Origin: Calditrichia bacterium
Lineage (GTDB): Bacteria > Calditrichota > Calditrichia > RBG-13-44-9 > J075
Reading direction: 5' to 3'
Assembly (NCBI GenBank): GCA_020635015.1
Contig: JACKAP010000013.1
Location: forward strand, 62,001-126,000
Length of the DNA stretch: 64,000 nt
Shown here: in pieces, positions 8,094-16,824 of the stretch
Layout: each line of letters starts with the position of its first letter
Position numbering within the stretch: the first letter of the stretch is position 1
Translations under genes and position numbers: made by a program
Notes under the pieces: generated by a model
What the model was told of the DNA's origin: nothing
Seen by the model: the letters and a program-made list of their open reading frames with translations, nothing else
Databases searched by the model: none

Positions 8094-9647
8094 CTACTCT
8101 TCCGCCGGTAGCGCTCCATCGGCTCCCGCTTTCATCTGCGCGGCAAGGTCCTGTACCAGCGCGGCGTTCTCCGGCAGATTGGCGATATTGCGCTGCTCCA
8201 GGGGATCGTTTTCATGATCGTACAGCTCCGCTGCGGTGAAGGCTTTGGTTTCCCAGTTGATCCATTCGACGTAACGATAGCGATCGGTGCGGATGGTGTA
8301 GCCCATGTATTCGATCCCGTCCGGCGCGATCCAGATCCCTTCGCGCAGGAACTGGCTGAAGGCGGCTTTTTTCCAGGGGCGTGCCGGGTTCTCCAGCAGC
8401 GGTACTGCGCTAAGGCCGTCGAGACCCGGCGGTACCGGCAGGCCGGCCAGCTCGCACAGGGTGGGATAGACATCGACGAATTCCACCAGCCGCTCGCTGC
8501 GCAGATTGCGCTGTTTCATGCCCGGCGCGGAGAGGATCAGCGGCACCCGGGTATCGATCTCGTAGTTGGTCATCTTGCACCAACTGCCCTGCTCTCCCAG
8601 CTTCCAGCCATGATCGCCCCACAGCACCACGATGGTGTTTTCCGCCAGCCCCAACTGGTCCAGGGCATCGAGCAGCCGCCCCACCTGCGCGTCGATGTAG
8701 CTCACCGAGGCGAGGTAGCCGTGTTTGAGCAGCCGGGCTTCGGCCTCGCTGAGCGGGCCGTCCTGCGGATGGGTGATGTGCTTGAAGTCGCGGTAGCCGC
8801 GCAGCTCGCGCAGGTTGTTGATCGCCATCAGCGGGGCGCCTTCCGGGAGGCGGTCGTTCTCCGCCAGGGGGATTGCCGCGCGGTCGTAGAGATCCCAATA
8901 TTTTTTGGGGGCATTGAAGGGCAGGTGGGGGCGGTAATAGCCGACCCCGAAAAAGAAGGGCTTGCCCTTCCCTTTCAACTCGCGCAGCTTTTCGATCGCC
9001 ACATCGGTCTGAGCCCCGTCGTAATAGACATTATCCGGCATATCCACCATCTCGGTGGCGACGGCTTTGAGGTACCATTCCCCCAGGCGGTCGATATGGC
9101 GCGCCTCCCTCCCGGCGGCAATGATCTCCTGCTTGCGCTGTTCCAGGTAAGCGAGGTTCTCCGGTGCGCGGTAGACCGCATCGGGATCGAAGGGATATCC
9201 CGCGATGTGCAGCTTGTCCTCGCTCCAGGAAAGAGAATCCGGAATGACGTTGTGGTAAATTTTGCCGATGCCCACACTGTGATAGCCGTTATGTTTGAAA
9301 TATTGCGGCAGGGTGACGGCGTCCGGTTGATGATCGCGGAAGTCGGTTCGCAAATCCCACACCCGGATATTGTCCGGGCGCAGGCCGGTGAGCAGGCTGG
9401 CCCGGGAGGGATTGCATACCGCCGATTGGCAGTAGGCCCGGGTGAAGGTGATCCCATTTTGGGCCAGGCGGTCGATGTTGGGGCTTTTCACGGTTTCATC
9501 GCCGTAGCAGCCCAGCTCCGGGCGCAGGTCATCGACCGCGATGAAGAGCACGTTGGGCGGCGCCGTCGTCTCGGAAGAACAGCCGGATAGCAGGAGGAAC
9601 AGCAGTATAAGACAAGCTAAGCGTACCATTCGAATTATGGAGGGCAT
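8094..9647 (-). CDS. Lipoprotein sulfatase, iduronate-2-sulfatase-like
   Basis: About 517 residues from the ATG at 9647 (GAGG 7 bases upstream; an ATG two codons earlier is too close to that site). The N-terminus is a lipoprotein signal with lipobox LLSGC23. The arylsulfatase fold follows: metal ligands D39/D40 (AVDDLRPELGCYG), the C78-x-P-S-R motif (CNPSRASLLTG), whose cysteine is matured to formylglycine, and the second metal site LWGDHGWKLGEQG. The overall pattern is that of iduronate-2-sulfatase-like S1 family members. It hydrolyses sulfate esters, probably on uronic-acid glycans, outside the inner membrane. No maturase gene is seen in the window. The decayed PL6 lyase at 1-1.9 kb would fit the same type of substrate. 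Confidence 0.9.
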   Translation of the reverse strand: MPSIIRMVRLACLILLFLLLSGCSSETTAPPNVLFIAVDDLRPELGCYGDETVKSPNIDRLAQNGITFTRAYCQSAVCNPSRASLLTGLRPDNIRVWDLRTDFRDHQPDAVTLPQYFKHNGYHSVGIGKIYHNVIPDSLSWSEDKLHIAGYPFDPDAVYRAPENLAYLEQRKQEIIAAGREARHIDRLGEWYLKAVATEMVDMPDNVYYDGAQTDVAIEKLRELKGKGKPFFFGVGYYRPHLPFNAPKKYWDLYDRAAIPLAENDRLPEGAPLMAINNLRELRGYRDFKHITHPQDGPLSEAEARLLKHGYLASVSYIDAQVGRLLDALDQLGLAENTIVVLWGDHGWKLGEQGSWCKMTNYEIDTRVPLILSAPGMKQRNLRSERLVEFVDVYPTLCELAGLPVPPGLDGLSAVPLLENPARPWKKAAFSQFLREGIWIAPDGIEYMGYTIRTDRYRYVEWINWETKAFTAAELYDHENDPLEQRNIANLPENAALVQDLAAQMKAGADGALPAEE

Positions 9648-9954
9648 TCGCATACCTCTTTTTTTCAGTTCACGGATTACACGGATTGACACGGATCTTT
9701 TACTTAATCCATGTACAATAACGAAACAGGACGTGATTAATCAAGCAATCCTCATACAATACCAAATCAATATGAGATATGCAAGATTCCCGGGGTCAGA
9801 ATGTCTGTCCATGCAATAAGAACCGATAAGGCTTCTCTGATGTTTTTTGTTTTACTTTTGCCTTAGGGGTGTTATTTTATAAGCATGTTTAGGTACGGAC
9901 CGAAGAGTCGCATATTCTCGATAAAAACGTTCCCAATCCCAAAAAGGATACGAA

Positions 9955-11745
9955 ATGGTTGAAGCCCCCGGCATCAAAACGGGTGCACTCCGCTCGGAGA
10001 TCAAGGCACCCTCGAATGTAGTGGAGCTGAGCGAATTGCCGGCCACCGCCATCTGCGGAAACGATATCAGTTCATCCTGTCTCTACGTCTCGGCCCTGGC
10101 GATTATTTATGCCGGCAAATACGCCTGGGTATCGCTGCTGCTGGTGGCGGGGATACTCTATCTTTTCCGGAAGATCTATGGCGAGGTGGTCGGAGCCCTG
10201 CCGCTGAATGGCGGGGCGTACAATGCATTGCTGAATACCACCAGTAAGCCGGTGGCTTCCCTGGCCGCCTGCCTCACGCTCCTGTCTTACATGGCCACCG
10301 CGGTCATTTCCGCCAGTGAGGCGATGCATTATGTGCATGAACTCTGGCACCCGCTGCCGGTCATTCCCGCCACCGCCATCCTGCTGGCCATTTTTATGAT
10401 ACTGACGATCATCGGGATCGGGGAATCCTCGAAGGTCGCCGTGGGTATATTTGTCACCCATATCGTATCGCTGCTGATTCTGGTGCTGTTCGGCGGCTGG
10501 TTTCTACTCAATCATGGATTTTCGACCCTGGCGGCGAACTACGCGGTTCCGGCGAAAGGCGGCCTGGTTGTAGCCCTGTTCTTCGGCTTCTCCGCCGCCA
10601 TGCTGGGAATTTCCGGATTTGAAAGCTCTGCCAACTTCGTGGAAGAGCAGGCCCCGGGGGTGTTTCCCAAGACCCTGCGCAACATGTGGATTGTGGTGAG
10701 CGTGTTCAACCCGCTGACCGCTTTTCTGGCGCTGGCGATCATCCCTATGGCGGATGTCATGACGCATCAGGAGGCTCTGCTCGCGCACATGGGTGGGGTG
10801 GCGGGAGGCAGTTGGCTCTCCTGGCTGATCTCCATCGATGCCGCCCTGGTGCTCAGCGGGGCGGTGTTGACCTCCTTCGTCGGGGTGGGGGGGCTGGTGC
10901 AGCGGATGGCTCTGGACCGGATCCTGCCCCAGTTCCTGCTGCGCCTCAACCGGCGCAACAGCGCCTACCGGATCATGATCGCATTTTTCCTGCTCTGCGC
11001 ATCGATTCTGTTGATTACCGGGGGAGAATTGGGGGCGCTGGCGGGGGTTTACACCATCTCTTTCCTATCGGTGATGGTGCTATTTGGATTGGGCAATATC
11101 CTGCTCAAGGTCAAGCGGGCCCGGCTGCCCCGCCCGGAACGGGCCGGCTGGCTGTCTCTGCTGCTGGCGATTGCCGCAGTACTGGCGGCGCTGATCGGCA
11201 ATGCGGTGATGAATCCGGTCTACCTGGGCGTCTTCCTGGAGTATTTTCTGCCCACCATCGGCCTGATCGCGATTATGCTCAACCGGGTCGCAATCCTGAA
11301 GGGGCTGCTGCAATTATTGAAATATATTTCCGATCCCCTGCTGCGCATGATTTCCAATACCAGCGGCAGTATCTCCAACATGATCGAGCGAATCAATGCT
11401 CAGGAATTTGTCTTCTTCACCAAAGGTGATGACGTTTCGATCTTAAACAAGGTGATGCGTTATGTCAGCGATAATGAACATACCTACAAGCTGAAGATCG
11501 TGACGATCCTGAAAGAAGGGCAGACCATTTCGCCGGAGATTCGCAAAGATGTGGAAGTGCTCGACCGGGCATATCCGGAGATCAAAATTGAATTCATATC
11601 CTGCAACGGGGAGTTTGGCCCGGATTTGATCGACCGCCTTTCCGAGGAGTGGCATATTCCGAAAAACTTCATGTTCATCGGTTCGCCGGGCGACCGCTTC
11701 CCCTATAAAATTGCCGATTTGGGCGGGGTGCGGCTGATTATTTAA
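9955..11745 (+). CDS. APC-superfamily amino acid permease with C-terminal USP-like domain
   Basis: 596 residues. About 12 membrane helices span residues 30-450; the first helix has the broken-helix signature of APC transporters (SELPATAICGNDISSSCLYV), with GEVVGALPLNGGAYNALLNTTS after it. Residues 480-596 form a soluble alpha/beta tail (EFVFFTKGDDVSILNKVMRYV, LKIVTIL, NFMFIGSPGDRF) resembling the universal stress protein fold attached to some APC transporters, where nucleotide binding may gate transport. AAGGA sits 7 bases before the ATG. The last 8 bases overlap the end of the convergent acyltransferase gene, so the two genes share their stop region. The substrate is not predictable. Confidence 0.9.
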   Translation: MVEAPGIKTGALRSEIKAPSNVVELSELPATAICGNDISSSCLYVSALAIIYAGKYAWVSLLLVAGILYLFRKIYGEVVGALPLNGGAYNALLNTTSKPVASLAACLTLLSYMATAVISASEAMHYVHELWHPLPVIPATAILLAIFMILTIIGIGESSKVAVGIFVTHIVSLLILVLFGGWFLLNHGFSTLAANYAVPAKGGLVVALFFGFSAAMLGISGFESSANFVEEQAPGVFPKTLRNMWIVVSVFNPLTAFLALAIIPMADVMTHQEALLAHMGGVAGGSWLSWLISIDAALVLSGAVLTSFVGVGGLVQRMALDRILPQFLLRLNRRNSAYRIMIAFFLLCASILLITGGELGALAGVYTISFLSVMVLFGLGNILLKVKRARLPRPERAGWLSLLLAIAAVLAALIGNAVMNPVYLGVFLEYFLPTIGLIAIMLNRVAILKGLLQLLKYISDPLLRMISNTSGSISNMIERINAQEFVFFTKGDDVSILNKVMRYVSDNEHTYKLKIVTILKEGQTISPEIRKDVEVLDRAYPEIKIEFISCNGEFGPDLIDRLSEEWHIPKNFMFIGSPGDRFPYKIADLGGVRLII

Positions 11746-12319
11746 GTCGCACCGGCCCCTGCTTTTCCGGATCGTGCCCGGTTTTGCCGCTGTAAAAGGC
11801 GCGGATGATGTCGAAGTCGGCGGTGATGTCTCCGCTGGGGATTAACGCCGGGCCGATGCCGGTGATCTTGCGGCTGAAATCCACGAATCCCATCAACACC
11901 GGCACCCCGGCTTCGCGGGCGATGTAGTAAAAGCCGGTCTTCCAATATTCCGCCTTGCTGCGGGTGCCTTCCGGGACGATCGCCAGCACCAGGCGTTCCG
12001 ATTTGCGGAAGATCTCTGCCATCTGATCGACGAAATTATGACGGGCGTCGCGGCGCACCGGGATGCCGCCCAGCCATTTCAGGATTACCCCGCCCATGCC
12101 GCGGAACAGGGTGTGTTTGGCTACCCAACGGAAACGGCGGCGGGAAGCGCCCATCAGCAGAAAGGTGTAGAGGATGTCCCAATTGCTGGTATGCGGCGCA
12201 CCGATCAGCACGCATTTGGCCGGCAGGGGCAGTTCCCCCTGGAAGCGCCATCCCATCAGACGCAGGACCAGAGCGGTGAAAAGTTGGATAAATGAGCGGC
12301 GGGGGGCGGTCTGGGACAT
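11738..12319 (-). CDS. Short PlsC-type lysophospholipid acyltransferase
   Basis: 193 residues. The acyltransferase motif I (HX4D) is PHTSNWD; the glycerophosphate-binding motif III reads PEGTRSKAEYWKTGFYYIA, and RWVAKHTLF and FVDFSRK fit the PlsC core. The protein is shorter than typical AGPAT enzymes (about 240 residues) and resembles the compact 1-acyl-glycerol-3-phosphate acyltransferase-like proteins of Bacteroidota. Probable role: acylation of a lysophospholipid or other lipid acceptor at the inner membrane. AAAGGAAA precedes the ATG. The 3' end overlaps the permease gene convergently by 8 bases. Confidence 0.88.
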   Translation of the reverse strand: MSQTAPRRSFIQLFTALVLRLMGWRFQGELPLPAKCVLIGAPHTSNWDILYTFLLMGASRRRFRWVAKHTLFRGMGGVILKWLGGIPVRRDARHNFVDQMAEIFRKSERLVLAIVPEGTRSKAEYWKTGFYYIAREAGVPVLMGFVDFSRKITGIGPALIPSGDITADFDIIRAFYSGKTGHDPEKQGPVRLK

Positions 12320-12330
12320 GGCAGTTTCCT

Positions 12331-12427
12331 TTAGTTGTCGGTGATCAGTTGTCAGTGATCAGTTATCAGTGGTCAGTGGTCAGTTGTCAGTTTCCAATTC
12401 TCTGTGAACTCCGTGCCTCTGCAGCAA
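12331..12427. repeat. CACAGAG/TGACAAC-family repeat, diverged copy
   Basis: Contains six TCAGT-type units (AGTTGTCGGTGATCAGTTGT and following) and one arm reading CTCTGTGAACTCCGTGCCTC. It is followed at 12483-12526 by short CCGCATTCCGCACTCCGC units of the CCGCA family. Together they fill the 206-bp gap between the acyltransferase and the kinase gene. Confidence 0.7.
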
Positions 12428-12525
12428 TTTATATGCCTTCCTAACAATCTACAGTATATATCTCAATCCCGCAATTATCTTCCATTCCGCACTCCGAAAT
12501 CCGCATTCCGCACTCCGCCCTCCCA

Positions 12526-14979
12526 TCACGGCCCCGCCACCGGCAGGGTAATCCGCACTGTCGTGCCTTTCCCCGGCTCACTGTCCAGCCGGATCTCTCC
12601 GTGATGGTTCTGAATGATGTTGTAGCTGGTCGAGAGCCCGGAGCCCAGCTTGATCCGCGAATCGTCGCTGGTGAAACCCGGCTCGAACACCCGGGCGAGC
12701 TTCTCCCGGGGGATGCCCCGGCCGGAGTCGGCGATGGTGATAAACACCTGCTTCCCGTCCGAGGCCGTGGTAATGGTCAGAGTACCGCGGGTCTCGATCG
12801 CCCGCGCAGCGTTCAGGATCAGGTTCATGAACACCTGGTTGAGATGCTGGGGAGAACAATAAATGCGCGGGATGGAGCCGTAGTGGCGAACCACCTGTAC
12901 CCGCGCCTTCAACTCATGATCCAGCAGCGCCAGGGTGCTTTCCAGGCCCTCGTGAATATCGGCATGCTTAAAGGCCGATTGATCCAGCTGCACAAAATTT
13001 TTCAGGCTGCGCACGATCTGGGAGATGCGTCTCTCTGCAGTTGAGGCGGTCTGGCAGTTGGTCTCCAGGATCTGCAGGGTCTTCAGCAAGCCGGGATGGT
13101 TGCGCACCGATTCCGGCGTCTCCGGATTGCTCTGGATGGCACGGATCTTCGCCGTCGCGTGGGAGGCCAGGCTGACGAAGCTGTTGAGCACCCCCACCGG
13201 GGTGTTGATCTCGTGGGTGATGCCGGCGATCAGGTTGCCGAGCATCGCCATTTTTTCCTGCATCAGCAGCTTGCTCTGGGCCTCGCGCAGTTCGCGCAGG
13301 GTGCGGGTCAGCGCTTCATTTTTCTCCTCCAGCGCCGTATTGGTATCGGCCAGCTGGCGGGTACGCTCCTCCACCTTGCTTTCCAGTTCCCGGGCATATT
13401 GCTGCAACTGCTGTCCGGCTTTGTTGATAGAGGCGATCATGTCATTGAACGAATGGGTGAGGTAGCCGATCTCGTTCTCATACTGCACCGGCACCCGGAC
13501 GTCGAAATGGCCGGCATTGACCCGGTTGACCCCGCTGATCAGATCGGTGAGCGGGCGGATGAAGCGGCGGCGGAAGAAGAGGGTGAACACCGTCAGGATC
13601 AGCGCGGCGCTGAGCAGGATCAGGATGGTGAAATAGAGGGTGTATTCGTGACTGTAGCGGCGGAAGGCCAGGTAGCTGAACACCGCGCAGAGGCGCTGAC
13701 CTTCGCTTTCGGTGAGGTAGACGGTATGCTGCAGTTGGGCTTTGATCTCGTAAATATCCGCTTCCGAAAAGATGGCGATATGCTGATCCAGCAGAATAGA
13801 GCGGTCGATCCGTTGCAGCACATTTTGCTTGATCTGCCGTGCCGGCAGGCCGGGATTTTGGCGGGCTTCCCGGAAAATTTCCGGAATAAACCATTTTTTG
13901 ACCACGCTGTCCAGCACCGCTTCGGTAAACCCGTGCTGTGTCATATCCGATGCGGTGCTGTGCAACACCCGGATCGGCGGGTCTGTTTTGGATGATTTGA
14001 GCGGCTGGCTGGCCATGTAAACCGTGTTCTTGATGGCGTTCAGGTCCTGCTCATCTAGCAGGGCGTCGGCCAGGAGCTGCAGTTCCAACTGGCGATTTTC
14101 GTCATAATCGCGCTCAAACGCCTGGATGGTCAAAAAGCCGATGCCGCTGAGGATGATCATCATCATGAAAATATTAAATCCGATGAATTTCACCGCCAGG
14201 CTGGAGCGCTCCAGACCGCTCTCGAAATAATAGAAGGTGAAGCCGAGCAGGAAGAGCAGGCCGCTGAGGTTGATCAGGAAGAGGAACACCTCGCTGAGGA
14301 TAAAGCCGAAACGTTCCACCAGCGGCAGGAACGGGATCATGATCAGCAGGATCATCGCGACGGCGAAGGCCCGGAGGGTGCGGGCCTGGCGGCTGCGGGG
14401 GTAGCGCAGTTTCTCCACGATCTCCCGGCTTTTGGCAATCGGCTGCGGGAGGCGTTTGCCGTTATCGTGATTATCCGGATGGGGGTCGATCAATTGCGGG
14501 TCCCAGGCCAGCAGCGTCGCCTTGCGCAGCAGCAGCACGATCGTCCAGGCGATAAACAGCACCGGCAGCAGCGGATTGTTCCAGATCCGCAGCGGGTTAA
14601 ACGGTTCGGCCCCGGCGAGATTGATCAGGGTATCGGTCAGCGCCATCAGGCCGACGATGCTCACCGCAATCACCATCAGGCGGGATTCCCGGGGATGGAT
14701 ATTGACCGGGATGTGATAGGCAAACAACATCAGGGGGATCAGACTGAGCATGATGAACATGCTGCTGAGCCGGGCGGAGCGCATCGCCCAGACCGAGAGG
14801 GTGCTATGCACCAGGAACAGGGAAATAAAATAGAAGGAAAACAGCACAAAAAACATCGCCAGGAATTTCCGGCTCTTCGAGTCGCGCTGACTGCTGAAAA
14901 GATAGATCGCCGTCAATATCGAAAGGGCGGCATTGTTCAGATGGGGGATCGATAGTTTGGTTAATAAAAAAAAATCCAT
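12526..14979 (-). CDS. Membrane sensor histidine kinase (7TM-type N-terminus, extracytoplasmic loop, HAMP, HisKA, HATPase)
   Basis: 817 residues. An N-terminal block of about seven to eight membrane helices (to about residue 265) is followed by one more helix, a loop of about 150 residues and a final helix (TLYFTILILLSAALILTVFTLFF), then HAMP (RPLTDLISGVNRVNAGHFDV), a long coiled coil, HisKA with GNLIAGITHEINTPVGVL (phospho-acceptor His) and an ATPase domain with DSGRGIP and SGLSTSYNIIQNHHG. The output architecture matches NtrB/AtoS-like kinases with multi-TM sensors. No response regulator is adjacent, so it is an orphan within the window. GAGG lies 5 bases before the ATG. It lies 40 bases after the PAP2 gene on the same strand and is probably co-transcribed with it. 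Confidence 0.9.
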   Translation of the reverse strand: MDFFLLTKLSIPHLNNAALSILTAIYLFSSQRDSKSRKFLAMFFVLFSFYFISLFLVHSTLSVWAMRSARLSSMFIMLSLIPLMLFAYHIPVNIHPRESRLMVIAVSIVGLMALTDTLINLAGAEPFNPLRIWNNPLLPVLFIAWTIVLLLRKATLLAWDPQLIDPHPDNHDNGKRLPQPIAKSREIVEKLRYPRSRQARTLRAFAVAMILLIMIPFLPLVERFGFILSEVFLFLINLSGLLFLLGFTFYYFESGLERSSLAVKFIGFNIFMMMIILSGIGFLTIQAFERDYDENRQLELQLLADALLDEQDLNAIKNTVYMASQPLKSSKTDPPIRVLHSTASDMTQHGFTEAVLDSVVKKWFIPEIFREARQNPGLPARQIKQNVLQRIDRSILLDQHIAIFSEADIYEIKAQLQHTVYLTESEGQRLCAVFSYLAFRRYSHEYTLYFTILILLSAALILTVFTLFFRRRFIRPLTDLISGVNRVNAGHFDVRVPVQYENEIGYLTHSFNDMIASINKAGQQLQQYARELESKVEERTRQLADTNTALEEKNEALTRTLRELREAQSKLLMQEKMAMLGNLIAGITHEINTPVGVLNSFVSLASHATAKIRAIQSNPETPESVRNHPGLLKTLQILETNCQTASTAERRISQIVRSLKNFVQLDQSAFKHADIHEGLESTLALLDHELKARVQVVRHYGSIPRIYCSPQHLNQVFMNLILNAARAIETRGTLTITTASDGKQVFITIADSGRGIPREKLARVFEPGFTSDDSRIKLGSGLSTSYNIIQNHHGEIRLDSEPGKGTTVRITLPVAGP

Positions 14980-15019
14980 GCATGCCTCAGGCGGTTCCGC
15001 TCGTTGCTGTCAACACGCC

Positions 15020-15889
15020 CTAAAACCAGATGCTGACGCCCGCCTGCCGGAACGAAATGGAAGGAGAAACCGCAAAGTGCCCTCCGTTTAGGCGGGTGCG
15101 TTTTACCAGCAGGTTGCCCACACAGTATCCGACTGCCCCGCCCAGCAGGATGTCCGAGGCCCAGTGGTTGCGGCTGTCCGCCCGCTCCAGCGCCACCGAC
15201 AGGCCGAAGGCATAGGCGGGATAGCGGATCCACCACTGGGGATATTGTTTGGCGATCACCGTCATCATGGAAAAGATGCTGGCGGTATGGCTGGAGGGCA
15301 TCGAATGATAGGCGCGCTCGTTGCGCAGGCGGAAGAGGTGAAATTCCGTGGCCCCTTCGTTGTTGAACGGGCGCGACCGTCCGATCAGGCGCTTGCTGAC
15401 CACCATGAGCAATTGGGTCAGCACGAACGATTCGCTCATCAGGCGGGTGGTCTCCAGCAGCTTATGATCACGGAATGCCAGCCCCCCGCCCAGCATGGCG
15501 GCAGACAGCCCTCCGAAAAAGACCAGCGTGGAGGTATCATCGTACCATTTTCCCGGTTTGGTAAATGATTGCAGGGGCTTGAGCAGATCATGATATCCTT
15601 CGATGCCGAACTCTTCGTCCCAGCCTTCGTCACCGTAAAGGATCAGCCCGGCGGTAATCCCGCTGAAGAGCGCCAGCTTGACGCCATCGGCCGTCGACAT
15701 GCGCAGCGGCGAGGTGAACACATAGCCAACATCGCCGGCAACGGTGCGGAAGAATGACGGATGGGAATTGGCAGGCTGGTCGAATTGAGGCTGCTGAGCG
15801 AACATCGTGCTGCCGATCCAGCATATCATTGCGATCAGCAGGGTTGCTTTGGGTTTCATATCCGGCTTGGTTAACTTCATTCGGTTCAT
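15020..15889 (-). CDS. PAP2-family phosphatase
   Basis: 289 residues with a signal-anchor (ATLLIAMICWIGSTMFAQ). The three PAP2 motifs are present: KRLIGRSRPF (motif 1, KX6RP), SMPSSHTAS (motif 2, PSGH-like with SHT) and SRNHWASDILLGG (motif 3, SRX5HX3D). Predicted role: dephosphorylation of a lipid phosphate such as phosphatidic acid or undecaprenyl diphosphate in the periplasm. The leader ends in a cleavable-like FAQQPQ, so the N-terminus may be periplasmic, with membrane helices later. The start at 15889 has only a weak ribosome site; ATG codons at 15880 and 15859 are alternatives. It is probably the first gene of a pair with the kinase downstream. Confidence 0.88.
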   Translation of the reverse strand: MNRMKLTKPDMKPKATLLIAMICWIGSTMFAQQPQFDQPANSHPSFFRTVAGDVGYVFTSPLRMSTADGVKLALFSGITAGLILYGDEGWDEEFGIEGYHDLLKPLQSFTKPGKWYDDTSTLVFFGGLSAAMLGGGLAFRDHKLLETTRLMSESFVLTQLLMVVSKRLIGRSRPFNNEGATEFHLFRLRNERAYHSMPSSHTASIFSMMTVIAKQYPQWWIRYPAYAFGLSVALERADSRNHWASDILLGGAVGYCVGNLLVKRTRLNGGHFAVSPSISFRQAGVSIWF

Positions 15890-15904
15890 CTTTCAGGATT
15901 AATG

Positions 15905-15975
15905 CTTGGTTGTTAGTCCTTGGTTATTGGCTTTTAGTCAAGACAGGTCTTTGCCAATAACCAAGAACCAACAAC
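15905..15975. repeat. CCAATAACC-family palindromic repeat, copy 2
   Basis: Reads TTGGTTGTTAGTCCTTGGTT, then TTTTAGTCAAGACAGGTCTT, then CCAATAACCAAGAACC. The centre matches the copy at 4050-4137. Confidence 0.75.
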
Positions 15976-16084
15976 TGCTTTTAAACTTTTAAAGACTTAA
16001 AATACAATGTTGAAACACATCAACCACATAATATAACCCTATTTCCCCCCTCATGAATATCCGGGATCACATTTAGCGCTGGGT

Positions 16085-16492
16085 TTAGCGGATCGAAATA
16101 TCCTTGCGCGATACTTTCAGCAGGATGATATACCCGGCGAGCATTTCCACCAGCGAGATCACCAGCAGTGCAAAGAAGGTCGGCTCGGCCACCCGGGGAG
16201 AGATCAGGAACTGAATCAGAAAGGCGATAAACACCAGGGTGGAAAAGAGCTGCTCGATCATCACCACGTTGGAGGCGGTGGTGGATTTCACCAGTTCGAG
16301 AAACAGCATCAGCATCGCCAGGGAGATGAAGGCCATGCTGTAGGAAATGCCCAGCGAAGCGCCGGAGGGCAGGCTGAGCAGCAGCAGGATGCGCGGCCAG
16401 AAAGCGTTGACCGGATCGGGATGGCTCCAGGCCACCAGGTTGTAAATCAGAAAAACAACTCCCATCAGGGGGATATAGCGGAAAAATTGCAT
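16085..16492 (-). CDS. Small membrane protein, unknown function
   Basis: About 135 residues with four predicted membrane helices (FFRYIPLMGVVFLIYNLVAW, MAFISLAMLMLFLELV, LFSTLVFIAFLIQFLI, FFALLVISLVEMLAGYIILL) and a basic C-terminus. I take the ATG at 16492, directly before the first helix; the frame is open further upstream but that stretch is not protein-like. I do not recognise the family; the spacing and size recall small four-helix membrane proteins of unknown role. It is divergently transcribed from the S1-kinase cassette, with a 332-bp intergenic region. Confidence 0.65.
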   Translation of the reverse strand: MQFFRYIPLMGVVFLIYNLVAWSHPDPVNAFWPRILLLLSLPSGASLGISYSMAFISLAMLMLFLELVKSTTASNVVMIEQLFSTLVFIAFLIQFLISPRVAEPTFFALLVISLVEMLAGYIILLKVSRKDISIR

Positions 16493-16632
16493 CGTAACGT
16501 CCGGTTTGGTTATGGTGATGATTGGTATCTCACATGCCGGTTTTTTTGACAGTCGCACGGTGACCCGGTCTGCTGAAAGCAGAATCAAGTAATTATCCGG
16601 AAAATGAACGATAAAACAAAGGAGCAATTTAA

Positions 16633-16690
16633 AAATGTTGATGGGTGGATGAGTGGATGAGTGGATGGGTGGATGGGCTGGTGGGTTTGG
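16633..16690. repeat. Tandem GTGGATGA/GTGGATGG octamer repeat
   Basis: About seven imperfect copies of an 8-bp unit (TGATGGGTGGATGAGTGGAT and so on) in the 332-bp gap between the divergent membrane protein and the S1-kinase gene. Related sequence recurs at 26977-27020 and 41783-41810. The rest of the gap holds no recognisable gene; promoters for both genes should lie here. Confidence 0.7.
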
Positions 16691-16824
16691 TGATAAACTT
16701 TTCCCATTCCTCATGCCCTGTAAGCCACATTTTATCCATCAGCGAATTGAAAAAATATACCCTTGTATCGGAATGTCTGGCAGGCTAAATTCTTTCACAC
16801 ATAATCATCAAACACCATTTGATC

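Noticed and set aside
8214..9590. A 458-codon open frame opposite the sulfatase gene
   Set aside because: Antisense shadow; the sulfatase has a complete set of active-site motifs.
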